From assembly GCA_902524945.1 (NCBI GenBank), contig CABZFF010000004.1, positions 1-64,000 of the forward strand: 64,000 bases of DNA. Reading direction: 5' to 3'. Positions within the stretch are counted from its first letter, which is position 1, and each line of letters starts with the position of its first letter. The notes beneath the pieces are model-generated. The model had not been told where the DNA came from and made no database searches. It saw only the letters and a list, made by a program, of their open reading frames with translations. The translations under genes were made by a program, and so were the position numbers. The DNA comes from an uncultured Pelagibacteraceae bacterium (lineage in GTDB: Bacteria; Pseudomonadota; Alphaproteobacteria; Pelagibacterales; Pelagibacteraceae). Below are positions 26,123-34,360 of the stretch, piece by piece.

Positions 26123-26535
26123 TGAAATATTGGTTACTTAAGTCTGAGCCCGATGTTTGGTCGATTGAACATCAAATAAAGGCTGGAGAAAAAGGTGCCA
26201 CCTGGGATGGAGTCAGAAATTATCAAGCTGCGAACAATTTAAGAGAAATGAAAAATGGTGACTTATGTTTTTTCTACCATTCAAATATTGGAAAAGAAAT
26301 TGTTGGTATAGTCAAAGTAATTAAAACAGCGTTTATCGATAAAACTGATAAGAAAAAGAAATTTGTAGCTGTTCAAGTTAGGTTTGTGAGTAAATTTAAA
26401 AGGGCTGTTTCTTTGAAAAAAATTAGAGAAAATAAGAAAATTTCTCATTTAGCGTTGCTAAAACAGAGCAGGTTGTCAGTTATGTCAATAGATTATAAAA
26501 GCTGGAAAATTATATGTAACATGGGTAAAGTATAG
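26122..26535 (+). CDS. EVE-domain protein (Thy28-like, putative modified-base reader)
   Basis: This single-domain protein has 137 residues and the EVE signatures KYWLLKSEPDVWS, TWDGVRNYQAANN and GDLCFFYHSN. EVE domains are structurally related to PUA and YTH domains and bind modified nucleobases such as 5-methylcytosine derivatives. Adjacent tsaD, a tRNA-modification gene with a 1-bp overlap, suggests an RNA-related role here rather than restriction; this is inference. Confidence 0.88.
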   Translation: MKYWLLKSEPDVWSIEHQIKAGEKGATWDGVRNYQAANNLREMKNGDLCFFYHSNIGKEIVGIVKVIKTAFIDKTDKKKKFVAVQVRFVSKFKRAVSLKKIRENKKISHLALLKQSRLSVMSIDYKSWKIICNMGKV

Positions 26536-26552
26536 AAAATTAAGGGGTGTTT

Positions 26553-28688
26553 GTGGCTAAAAAAAAGAAAAAGAAAAAATCAAAAGTAAAAAAGTCTAGA
26601 AAAAAATCTAGAAAAGTAAAAAAGTCTAGAAAAGTTAGTAGGCCTTCAAAGAGAACTAAAAATTCCAAAAAAAGAAAAAAATCTAGAAAAAAAGCTAAAA
26701 AAGAAAGACGATTTAATTTTAAAGCTCCTACACACTCAAAAGACAGTGACGGTAATTCAATTATAAAAGTCTCAGATAGTTGGGCAAATTATGCCTATGT
26801 GAACGATTCAAAATATAAAAAGAAATATAAGATGTCTGTCAAAGAAAACGACAAGTTTTGGGCAAAGGAGGGAAAAAGAATTACTTGGATGAAAAAGTAT
26901 ACAAAAATTAAAGATGTTAAGTACAGCAAAGATGAAGTTAAAATAAAATGGTATTATGATGGAACTTTAAATGCTTCAGCAAATTGTATAGATAGACATT
27001 TAAAGAAAAATCCCAGCAAAACAGCAATAATTTGGGTAGGAGATGATCCTGCTGATACAAAGAAAATTTCTTACAAAGAATTACACCAAAATGTATGCAA
27101 AGCTGCAAACGGTTTAAAAAGTTTAGGTATACAAAAAGGAGACAGGGTTACAATTTATCTGACCATGATCCCCGAATTAGCATACATTATGTTAGCTTGT
27201 GCGAGAATTGGTGCTGTTCACTCAATAATTTTTGGTGGCTTTTCACCAGATTCAATAGCTACTAGAATTACTGATTGTGAGTCTGAATATTTAATAACTG
27301 CAGATGAAGGAGTTAGAGGTGGAAAAATAATTCCGCTTAAAAAAATTGCTGACGAAGCTTTAGACCAATGCCCTGGAGTTAAAAAATGTGTAGTAGTTGA
27401 AAGGACTGGTAATCAAGTTAACTGGAATAACGAAAGAGACGTATCTTACAAAGACTTAATTTCATCAGTGCCCTCTAAATGCGAACCTGAAGAAATGAGC
27501 GCAGAAGATCCGTTATTTATTCTATATACATCCGGTTCCACTGGTAAACCTAAAGGAGTACTTCACACAACAGGTGGTTATATGGTTTATGCATCAATGA
27601 CGCATCAATATATTTTTGATTATAAGTCAAATGATATTTATTGGTGCACTGCCGACATAGGTTGGGTAACTGGCCACAGTTATATAATTTATGGACCACT
27701 TTCTAATGGTGCGACTACAATAATGTTTGAGGGTGTCCCTAATTATCCTGACAGCTCTAGGTGGTGGCAGATAGTTGATAAACATAAAGTAAATATTTTT
27801 TATACTGCACCAACAGCTATAAGAGCTTTGATGAGAGAAGGAGACGAACCAGTAAAAAAAACTAGTAGAAAAACATTAAAATTGTTAGGAACTGTTGGTG
27901 AACCGATAAATCCTGAGGCTTGGATGTGGTATTACAAGACTGTTGGGGATTCAAGATGTCCGATTGTAGATACTTGGTGGCAAACTGAAACTGGGGGAAT
28001 TTTAATAGCGCCTCAACCAGGAGCTATAGATTTAAAGCCTGGTTCAGCAACAAAGCCTTTTTACGGAATTAAGCCTGTTTTAGTAGATAAAGATGGTAAA
28101 GTTATTAAAGGAGAGGGTAAAGGTAGGCTTTGCATGGCGTCATCTTGGCCAGGACAAATGAGAACAGTTTATGGCGATCATCAAAGATTTATAGACACTT
28201 ATTTCTCTCAATTTGATGGAAAATATTTCACAGGAGATGGGTGTAGAAGGGATAAAGATGGATATTACTGGATTACAGGAAGAGTCGATGACGTAATTAT
28301 TGTTTCTGGCCATAATCTTGGTACTGCTGAAATAGAGAGTGCTTTTGTTGCACATCCAAAAGTAGCTGAAGCAGCAGTTGTAGGTTTCCCACACAGCATT
28401 AAAGGCAATGGGTTATATTGTTACGTAACTTTAAACGCAGGTGAAAATCCAACAGGGGATCTAGAAAGAGATCTCAAACTCTGGGTAAGAAAACAAATTG
28501 GTCCAATAGCTACTCCTGACGTAATTCAATTTGCTCCTGGTTTGCCTAAAACAAGATCTGGAAAAATTATGAGAAGGATTTTAAGAAAAATAGCTGCCAA
28601 TGAGCCAGATAATTTAGGGGACACTACTACTCTTGCAGACCCTAGCGTTGTTACATCCTTAGTGGAAAATAGAAAAAATAAAGATTAA
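26553..28688 (+). CDS. acs: Acetyl-CoA synthetase with a Lys/Arg-rich N-terminal tail
   Basis: This AMP-forming acetate:CoA ligase has [12 protein letters not shown] (P-loop), the WWQTETGG substrate region and the regulatory C-terminal Lys in [11 protein letters not shown], the residue usually acetylated. The core begins near residue 70. Before it lies a tail in which about 35 of the first 53 residues after the start are Lys or Arg, resembling histone H1 or AlgP tails. The tail contains a tandem ten-residue repeat (KVKKSRK) encoded by an exact 22-nt direct repeat at 26582-26603 and 26612-26633. I start at GTG 26553, because AAGGGG lies 5 bp upstream; GTG 26547 is in frame but overlaps that site. 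Confidence 0.95.
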   Translation: MAKKKKKKKSKVKKSRKKSRKVKKSRKVSRPSKRTKNSKKRKKSRKKAKKERRFNFKAPTHSKDSDGNSIIKVSDSWANYAYVNDSKYKKKYKMSVKENDKFWAKEGKRITWMKKYTKIKDVKYSKDEVKIKWYYDGTLNASANCIDRHLKKNPSKTAIIWVGDDPADTKKISYKELHQNVCKAANGLKSLGIQKGDRVTIYLTMIPELAYIMLACARIGAVHSIIFGGFSPDSIATRITDCESEYLITADEGVRGGKIIPLKKIADEALDQCPGVKKCVVVERTGNQVNWNNERDVSYKDLISSVPSKCEPEEMSAEDPLFILYTSGSTGKPKGVLHTTGGYMVYASMTHQYIFDYKSNDIYWCTADIGWVTGHSYIIYGPLSNGATTIMFEGVPNYPDSSRWWQIVDKHKVNIFYTAPTAIRALMREGDEPVKKTSRKTLKLLGTVGEPINPEAWMWYYKTVGDSRCPIVDTWWQTETGGILIAPQPGAIDLKPGSATKPFYGIKPVLVDKDGKVIKGEGKGRLCMASSWPGQMRTVYGDHQRFIDTYFSQFDGKYFTGDGCRRDKDGYYWITGRVDDVIIVSGHNLGTAEIESAFVAHPKVAEAAVVGFPHSIKGNGLYCYVTLNAGENPTGDLERDLKLWVRKQIGPIATPDVIQFAPGLPKTRSGKIMRRILRKIAANEPDNLGDTTTLADPSVVTSLVENRKNKD

Positions 28689-29326
28689 TTGAATTTTAAA
28701 TTTTTTGTTAATTTTTTAAACTCGTCCTTCATCAACCCCCATTTTAAATGAATTGAATTTAAAACTATTTTTTTATCAAGCGATTTTAATTCATCTGCAA
28801 TTGGTGACCAATAGTATAAAGCTTGACCGCTCTCTTTAAAAGGATCATTTAAATAATAGTTTGAAAAATTTATTTTCTCTAATCTATCTAGAAAATTTTT
28901 TTTACCTTTATCAAAAATTTCATCACTTAAACCATTTTTTTTCTCATTTTCTATAATATTTAAAAAAATTTCTTTACAATCATTATCTCTCAAGTTTTTT
29001 TCTGAGGTCAGATAAGAAAAAACGTAAAAAGTGCAATCAGCCAAAGCAACCATATAGATATTCCATTTTGCGATATTGATAGATTTGAGAAAAACTTCAT
29101 CCTCCATCATAGCTATATACTTAACCCCAATTCTCGTTTTTAAATAACCGTATAGTGTCGTTTGAGTAACATGAGCAGATCTCTCCTGAATAAAATTTTC
29201 TAAATCCTTTTTTGATTTAATTCCTTTAAATAAACCAGAAATTTTCCAAATCGGAATTACGTATTCCCAAATGTTAATTAGAGTGGTTCTAAGAGTGTTT
29301 CGCAATTTATTTAGATTCAATTTCAC
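28685..29326 (-). CDS. Conserved protein of unknown function
   Basis: I do not recognise a named domain in this 213-residue protein. It has no signal peptide or membrane helix; one short aromatic stretch ([16 protein letters not shown]) could be a buried helix. The block [19 protein letters not shown] and the following [10 protein letters not shown] look strongly conserved-type, and I associate them with a widespread alphaproteobacterial hypothetical protein. It converges on acs with a 4-bp overlap and is divergent from the symporter genes, so a shared 154-bp control region is possible. Confidence 0.75.
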   Translation of the reverse strand: MKLNLNKLRNTLRTTLINIWEYVIPIWKISGLFKGIKSKKDLENFIQERSAHVTQTTLYGYLKTRIGVKYIAMMEDEVFLKSINIAKWNIYMVALADCTFYVFSYLTSEKNLRDNDCKEIFLNIIENEKKNGLSDEIFDKGKKNFLDRLEKINFSNYYLNDPFKESGQALYYWSPIADELKSLDKKIVLNSIHLKWGLMKDEFKKLTKNLKFN

Positions 29327-29441
29327 GTTGTATTTAAAAAACCCTTTATTTACTTGTCTTATAGCATTTCAATTTGGTTTTGGGGTCCTTTTTTCTCTTT
29401 AAATTCAACTCATAATCAGTATGCTCCCCTCCAATAAAAGT

Positions 29442-29459
29442 ACTTTTTACGTAAAAAGT
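29442..29459. promoter_or_regulatory. Perfect 18-bp palindrome upstream of the symporter operon
   Basis: ACTTTTTACGTAAAAAGT is an uninterrupted perfect palindrome centred at 29450/29451, 21 bp before the DUF4212 ATG. It has the size and symmetry of a homodimeric regulator operator (TetR, GntR or LacI-like) and sits where binding would block transcription or translation start. No U-tract fits a terminator. The rest of the 154-bp gap (29327-29480) is AT-rich, with a strong AGGGGG ribosome site at 29472-29477. Confidence 0.6.
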
Positions 29460-29480
29460 TAAAAATAAATAGGGGGAAAT

Positions 29481-29738
29481 ATGTCAAATAAAGACGCATA
29501 TTGGAATAAGACCAAAAACCATATGATAGTAACATTGGTTCTTTGGGCTTTCTTCTCATTAGTGATCTTCATGTTTGGTTCTGAACTGAACACGATGTCT
29601 TTTCTTGGCTATCCACTGGCATATTACATGACTGCGCAAGGTTCACTTCTTGCCTTTGTGATAATTTTGTTTTGGACTGCAAATAAACAAGAAAAAATCG
29701 ACGAAGAACATGGTTTCTCAGAAAGAGAGGATGACTAA
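29481..29738 (+). CDS. DUF4212 small subunit of sodium/solute symporter
   Basis: This 85-residue protein has two membrane helices with a short loop and a charged tail (KQEKIDEEHGFSERED). DUF4212 proteins accompany VC_2705-type sodium:solute symporters, as YjcH accompanies ActP. The overlapping TAATG with the next gene supports a two-subunit transporter made in fixed ratio. The start is preceded by a strong AGGGGGAAAT ribosome site. Confidence 0.9.
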   Translation: MSNKDAYWNKTKNHMIVTLVLWAFFSLVIFMFGSELNTMSFLGYPLAYYMTAQGSLLAFVIILFWTANKQEKIDEEHGFSEREDD

Positions 29739-31594
29739 TGTTTAAAGGAGATTTTATACAAAACCTTCCTAAAATATATGGTACCTACACTGGTGGCTTT
29801 ATAGTGTTCATCATTTTGATGGCATTAGCAGAGCAAGCAGGTGTGTCAGCTAAAAACATCGGAGTGATGTTTGTAGCTTTCACGGTATTGATTTATGCCT
29901 TAATCGGTTATTTATCAAGAACCATACAAGTAGATGCCTACTATGTTGCAGGAAGACAAGTGCCAACCGTATTTAACGGGATGGCGACAGCAGCTGACTG
30001 GATGTCAGGTGCATCATTCGTAGCTTTAGCGGGTGGAGTTTACTTTGGTGGCTATACTTATATGGCCTTCTTAGTTGGTTGGACAGGTGGATACGTACTT
30101 GTTGCAACTCTAATGGCTCCGTACCTAAGAAAGTTTGGATGTTACACAGTTCCTGATTTTATCGGAACACGGTACGGTGGTAACCTCGTAAGAGCTTGCG
30201 CAGTATTCGTGCTTTTCATAGCATCATTTACTTACGTAACAGCTCAAATTAATGCTACGGGAACAATTGCTTCTAGAGCTCTTGGAATTCCGTTTGAAGC
30301 AGGTGTATGGGTAGGATTAATAAGTATCCTTATCTGTTCAATGCTTGGTGGAATGAGAGCCGTAACTTGGACACAGGTTGCTCAGTATATTGTATTAATC
30401 GTCGCATACTTAATACCAGTATTCTGGATAAGTTCTAACGTAGGTGGAGGAATATTCCCTCACTTAATGTTAGGTGATGAGGTTGCAAGACTTGGTGAAC
30501 TTGAACAGCAATTTGGACTAGTTAAAAACAGCGCCGCAGATATGAAAGCAGCTGGGGTACCAGGAGGATTGAAATACATCTCTGGAACTCACTCTGGAGT
30601 ACCTGAAGGTGGAATGGCTGTCTGGAAATACTTATCGTTAGCGATTTGTATGATGGTGGGAACAGCATCGTTACCTCATATCTTAATGAGATACTTTACA
30701 ACTCCTACAGTAAGAGCAGCAAGAAAATCAGTAGCTTGGTCGCTATTCTTTATTTTCTTACTTTACTCTTCAGCGCCTATGTTAGCGACATTGTCTAAAT
30801 TAGCATTGATGGATCCAAATCTACCAACTGGAATTATCGGAAAATCTATTTCTGAAGTTCAGTCGATAGAGTGGGTGCAGAGATGGTCTGAAGTTAAACA
30901 AGTATTTATCGCAGACTTTAATGGTGACGGAATACTTCAGTTGAACGAATGGTTCATGAGAGGTGACGTTGTAGTATTAGCTACTCCAGAAGTAGCGGGT
31001 CTACCGTTCGTAATCTCAGGACTTGTGTTTGCTGGTGGTATGGCTGCTGCCATGTCAACTGCCGATGGATTAGTTCTTGCGATCTCAAATGCGTTATCGC
31101 ACGACATTTATTACAAGATCATAAATCCAAAAGCAGAAACTGCTAAAAGACTATTAGTTGCTCGTGTACTTCTAGTATTAATCGGAGCCGCTGGTGCTTA
31201 CATAGCCTCTTTCAGGCTGACAAGTATCTTAGGTTCGGTTGCTTGGGCATTCGACTTTGCAATGTCAGGCTTATTCTTCCCACTTGTACTTGGTGTATGG
31301 TGGAAGAGAGCTACTAGAGAAGGTGCAATCGCTGGAATTGTAGCGGGAATTGCCTCAGGAACATTATACTTATTGTGGGTGTTCCCTAAATTCTCAGTTC
31401 CAATATTCGGTGGTGTTAATACTCCATTCTTAGGTATTGATCACTTAAGATTTGGTTTAATCGGAGCTCCAATTTGTTTAGTTGTAATGGTGGTAGTCAG
31501 TTTAATGACTAAAGAGCCAAGTCCAGCTACACAAAAATTAGTAGACGACACAAGAATACCGACAGGTAAGGCCATTCTTGGTAAGCAACACTAA
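29738..31594 (+). CDS. Sodium:solute symporter, acetate-permease-like (VC_2705 subfamily)
   Basis: This SSS-family transporter has 618 residues and about thirteen membrane helices. Markers include AYYVAGRQVPTVFNGMATAADWMSG near residue 70 and MAAAMSTADGLVLAISNALSHD near 440. Acetate or related short carboxylates are likely substrates because acs is 0.8 kb away, but this is inference. The loop near 393-404 carries a textbook EF-hand calcium loop, DFNGDGILQLNE. Codon use is visibly richer in GC than in neighbouring genes, as expected for very high expression. Confidence 0.92.
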   Translation: MFKGDFIQNLPKIYGTYTGGFIVFIILMALAEQAGVSAKNIGVMFVAFTVLIYALIGYLSRTIQVDAYYVAGRQVPTVFNGMATAADWMSGASFVALAGGVYFGGYTYMAFLVGWTGGYVLVATLMAPYLRKFGCYTVPDFIGTRYGGNLVRACAVFVLFIASFTYVTAQINATGTIASRALGIPFEAGVWVGLISILICSMLGGMRAVTWTQVAQYIVLIVAYLIPVFWISSNVGGGIFPHLMLGDEVARLGELEQQFGLVKNSAADMKAAGVPGGLKYISGTHSGVPEGGMAVWKYLSLAICMMVGTASLPHILMRYFTTPTVRAARKSVAWSLFFIFLLYSSAPMLATLSKLALMDPNLPTGIIGKSISEVQSIEWVQRWSEVKQVFIADFNGDGILQLNEWFMRGDVVVLATPEVAGLPFVISGLVFAGGMAAAMSTADGLVLAISNALSHDIYYKIINPKAETAKRLLVARVLLVLIGAAGAYIASFRLTSILGSVAWAFDFAMSGLFFPLVLGVWWKRATREGAIAGIVAGIASGTLYLLWVFPKFSVPIFGGVNTPFLGIDHLRFGLIGAPICLVVMVVVSLMTKEPSPATQKLVDDTRIPTGKAILGKQH

Positions 31595-31617
31595 TTAAAA
31601 ATTATTTAAAATTAAAA

Positions 31618-31645
31618 GGGGCGATTTATTCGCCCCTTTTTTTTT
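31618..31645 (+). terminator. Intrinsic terminator after the symporter
   Basis: GGGGCG (31618-31623), loop ATTTATT, CGCCCC (31631-31636), followed by nine T residues. It closes the DUF4212/symporter operon. The stem is nearly the same as the one after dctP. Confidence 0.93.
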
Positions 31646-31670
31646 ACCTAAATCATGGTAATTTATAAAT

Positions 31671-32006
31671 ATGATACCAACTTGGGCAATTGTTTTAGAT
31701 TACGCTTTAGGAACTATTATGTGGACTTTAATAGGCCGGGCATTTATGAATATTTTTCAAAAAGAAGACTCCACCTTTTTTTTCATGAGAATATTTGTGA
31801 AAACAACAAACCCCATTATTAATTTATTTAAATTTATTACTCCAAGCTTTTTGTTTGGTCCTTTCATAGCTTTATACGTTGCATGGTTTTTTTATCTATT
31901 CAGATTCTATGCAATGCCTTATATATTAGGCTATGATGTCTGGGGAATGCTTGCTTTTCCATTAGAAAGTGATTTTTCAAGACAATTATATCAACTGTTT
32001 AATTAA
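31671..32006 (+). CDS. Small membrane protein, YggT-like
   Basis: This 111-residue protein has two to three hydrophobic segments. The order of a first helix, then FVKTTNPIINLFKFITPSFL, then a second helix, resembles YggT proteins (compare LxRxxxPxLxPxRRxLP), but similarity is weak. It has its own transcription unit after the terminator, 25 bp downstream, and lies 43 bp before rpe. No function is proposed. Confidence 0.65.
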   Translation: MIPTWAIVLDYALGTIMWTLIGRAFMNIFQKEDSTFFFMRIFVKTTNPIINLFKFITPSFLFGPFIALYVAWFFYLFRFYAMPYILGYDVWGMLAFPLESDFSRQLYQLFN

Positions 32007-32049
32007 GCTTATTTTTTGACAAAGTTTTGGATTAAAATATAAATGTGTA

Positions 32050-32712
32050 ATGAGTAATCTTATCAAAATCTCACCGTCTATTTTATCTGCTGACTTTAGT
32101 AAATTAGGAGCTGAGGTCATATCGTTAGAAGAAGCTGGTGCTGACTATATACACATAGACGTTATGGACGGACACTTTGTGCCTAATCTAACAATAGGAC
32201 CTGAGGTGATTAAAAAACTTAGACCTCTTACAAAAAAAATATTTGATGTTCATTTAATGATTTCTCCAGTTGATAATTTCATAAAAGACTACGCGGATGC
32301 AGGAGCTGATATAATTACTTTTCATCCAGAAGCCACTGAAAGTACATCAAAAACCATAGGTTTAATAAAAAAAGAGAATAAAAAAGTAGGTATTTCTCTT
32401 AAACCAAAATCTAAAATAGATTTGATAAAGAATCATCTAAGTGAAATCGATTTAGTCCTTATCATGAGTGTAGAACCAGGATTCGGTGGACAAAAATTTA
32501 TACCTGAAGTTCTAGAAAAAACTAAAAAGTTAAAAGAAATTATTAGCAAAAATAATCTTAAAGTTGATATTGAAATAGATGGAGGTATAAATTTTGAAAA
32601 TTGTTCTTTAGCTAAGAAAGCAGGAGCAAATATTCTAGTCTCTGGATCAACAATTTTTAAAGAGAACAAAGGTAATCTAAAGAAAAATATAGAAATTCTA
32701 AGAAAAAATTAA
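32050..32712 (+). CDS. rpe: Ribulose-phosphate 3-epimerase
   Basis: This enzyme of the pentose phosphate pathway interconverts ribulose-5-P and xylulose-5-P. The 220-residue TIM barrel shows the family motifs ISPSILSADF, HIDVMDGHFVPN (catalytic Asp and His), VHLMI, VEPGFGGQKF and EIDGGIN. The start is the ATG at 32050. It is followed after 3 bp by the heparinase-like gene. Confidence 0.96.
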   Translation: MSNLIKISPSILSADFSKLGAEVISLEEAGADYIHIDVMDGHFVPNLTIGPEVIKKLRPLTKKIFDVHLMISPVDNFIKDYADAGADIITFHPEATESTSKTIGLIKKENKKVGISLKPKSKIDLIKNHLSEIDLVLIMSVEPGFGGQKFIPEVLEKTKKLKEIISKNNLKVDIEIDGGINFENCSLAKKAGANILVSGSTIFKENKGNLKKNIEILRKN

Positions 32713-32715
32713 TAG

Positions 32716-34359
32716 ATGTTTGGCTTAAAAGTTGCCTATTTTTATTTAATCGCTTTACAAATTACTTTTATAAAATTTTTTAAAAAGTTATATTTTTCTT
32801 CAAGTCAATATAACAAGTCTTTAGTTTCAAAAATACCAACTCAAGTTCATTTTAATCCTAACCCTTTTCTACTTTCAATCATATCTCCTTATAAAAAGAG
32901 ACTATTTAAAATAAATGAAATAGATCCAAACAACTTTTGGTTAGAAAATAAAAATACTAATATTCTAGAACAACATAATTTCTTGTGGCTTAATTTGATT
33001 GATAGGAAAATTGATGGGAAAAATATCCAAAAAATAATTTATATTTGGATGCTTAAATATTCCAATTTTAAAAAAAATGTTTGGGAAACTACGACGTTAT
33101 GCTCAAGAATTATTAGCTGGATGTTAAATATTGATATTATTATTAACAATGGAACCTTTGATTTCAAAAAGAACTTGTTTAAAAATATTATTTCTCAGTG
33201 CAACCACTTAAAAAAAAATATTAAATTTGAGAAAGATCCCCTTAAAAAAATCGAGATAATAACTACTTTAACCTTATCTGGCATAGTCTTTAAAGAGTAC
33301 GAGGAAAACTATAATTCTGGAATTAAAGAATTAGAGAGGTTTGTAAAATATTATTTTGATGATGATGGTTTTCCTCTAACTAGAAGTCCAAATGACTTAA
33401 TCAATTTCACAAAATACCTAATATTGTGCCATGAAAATATTAGAGATGCTCATCAATATATGCCGGAGTTTCTTGATGATATTATTAAAAAAAACTTAGA
33501 ATGTATAAAATTTTTAAAAACTCCAGATAACCAAGTGCCGCTTTTTAATGGAAGTTTCGAAAATGATTTAAGTATTTTCGATAAATATCAAGAAAATTTT
33601 AAATTAAATAAAAAAAATAAAAAGGATATTCTTGGAGGAATTTATAATGCTAAATCGAAACATCAAATTCTTTATTATGATGTTGGCAGTCCTCCTAACA
33701 AGAATTTTTCAAAAAATTATCAATCTGGCCCTCTATCTTTTGAATATTTTATAGATGGAATTAAAATTATAACAAATTGTGGTTTCGGAAAAAAGATTTC
33801 TTCAAAGGCAGAACTAATTAGTAGATTAACTGCAAGTCAATCTACGCTAACAATAAATGATACAAGTATTACTAAATTTGAAAGAAATAAACTTATAAAT
33901 AGAATTTTTGGTAATTCAATTAAAAATACCTTTAAAACAAGCGATTTTAAAATCAAGAATGATAAACATTTAACAGGCTCAACGATATCACATAATGGAT
34001 ATGAAAAAGATTTTAATTGTATTCATAAAAGAGAAATTTTTCTAAACCATGAAAATAATTACTTACAAGGAAAAGATTATATTTTCAAGAAGAGTGACGG
34101 TATACCTATAAGATACGTTTTTAGATTTCACTTAAATCCTAAATTATCTGCAATAAAAACTATTAGTGGTAATAGCGCTTTAATTCAAATATCAAAGAAT
34201 AAATCACTAATTTTTACCGTCAAAGATGAAGATATAGAGTTGGAGAGAAGCGTATATCTTGGAGGAGAAAAAATATTAGATAACACTTGTATAACTATTT
34301 CAGGTAATTTAGTTAATAAAAGTAAATCTTTTATCTGGGAAATAAAGAAAAAACTATAA
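32716..34359 (+). CDS. Heparinase II/III-like protein
   Basis: This 547-residue protein shows the two-part architecture of the family: an alpha/alpha toroid half (through about residue 300, with FLWLNLIDR and WETTTLCSRIISWML) and a beta-sandwich half, including GPLSFEYFIDGIKIITNCG and LTASQSTLTINDTS. It lacks a clear signal peptide, though the first 20 residues are hydrophobic. The gene lies between rpe and purH, as in many alphaproteobacteria, where it is part of the core genome. This suggests an envelope-polysaccharide housekeeping role rather than heparin degradation; the true substrate is unknown. Confidence 0.82.
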   Translation: MFGLKVAYFYLIALQITFIKFFKKLYFSSSQYNKSLVSKIPTQVHFNPNPFLLSIISPYKKRLFKINEIDPNNFWLENKNTNILEQHNFLWLNLIDRKIDGKNIQKIIYIWMLKYSNFKKNVWETTTLCSRIISWMLNIDIIINNGTFDFKKNLFKNIISQCNHLKKNIKFEKDPLKKIEIITTLTLSGIVFKEYEENYNSGIKELERFVKYYFDDDGFPLTRSPNDLINFTKYLILCHENIRDAHQYMPEFLDDIIKKNLECIKFLKTPDNQVPLFNGSFENDLSIFDKYQENFKLNKKNKKDILGGIYNAKSKHQILYYDVGSPPNKNFSKNYQSGPLSFEYFIDGIKIITNCGFGKKISSKAELISRLTASQSTLTINDTSITKFERNKLINRIFGNSIKNTFKTSDFKIKNDKHLTGSTISHNGYEKDFNCIHKREIFLNHENNYLQGKDYIFKKSDGIPIRYVFRFHLNPKLSAIKTISGNSALIQISKNKSLIFTVKDEDIELERSVYLGGEKILDNTCITISGNLVNKSKSFIWEIKKKL

Positions 34360-34360
34360 A

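Noticed and set aside
29318..29331. Third parS-like word (TTTCACGT followed by TGTATT)
   Set aside because: Only the left half-site is intact; the right half does not match, so it is not a credible ParB site.
29738..31594. Symporter as a recently transferred gene because of higher GC
   Set aside because: The same trend is seen in dctP and dctM, together with strong ribosome sites, so high expression explains it better; no mobile element or repeat flanks it.
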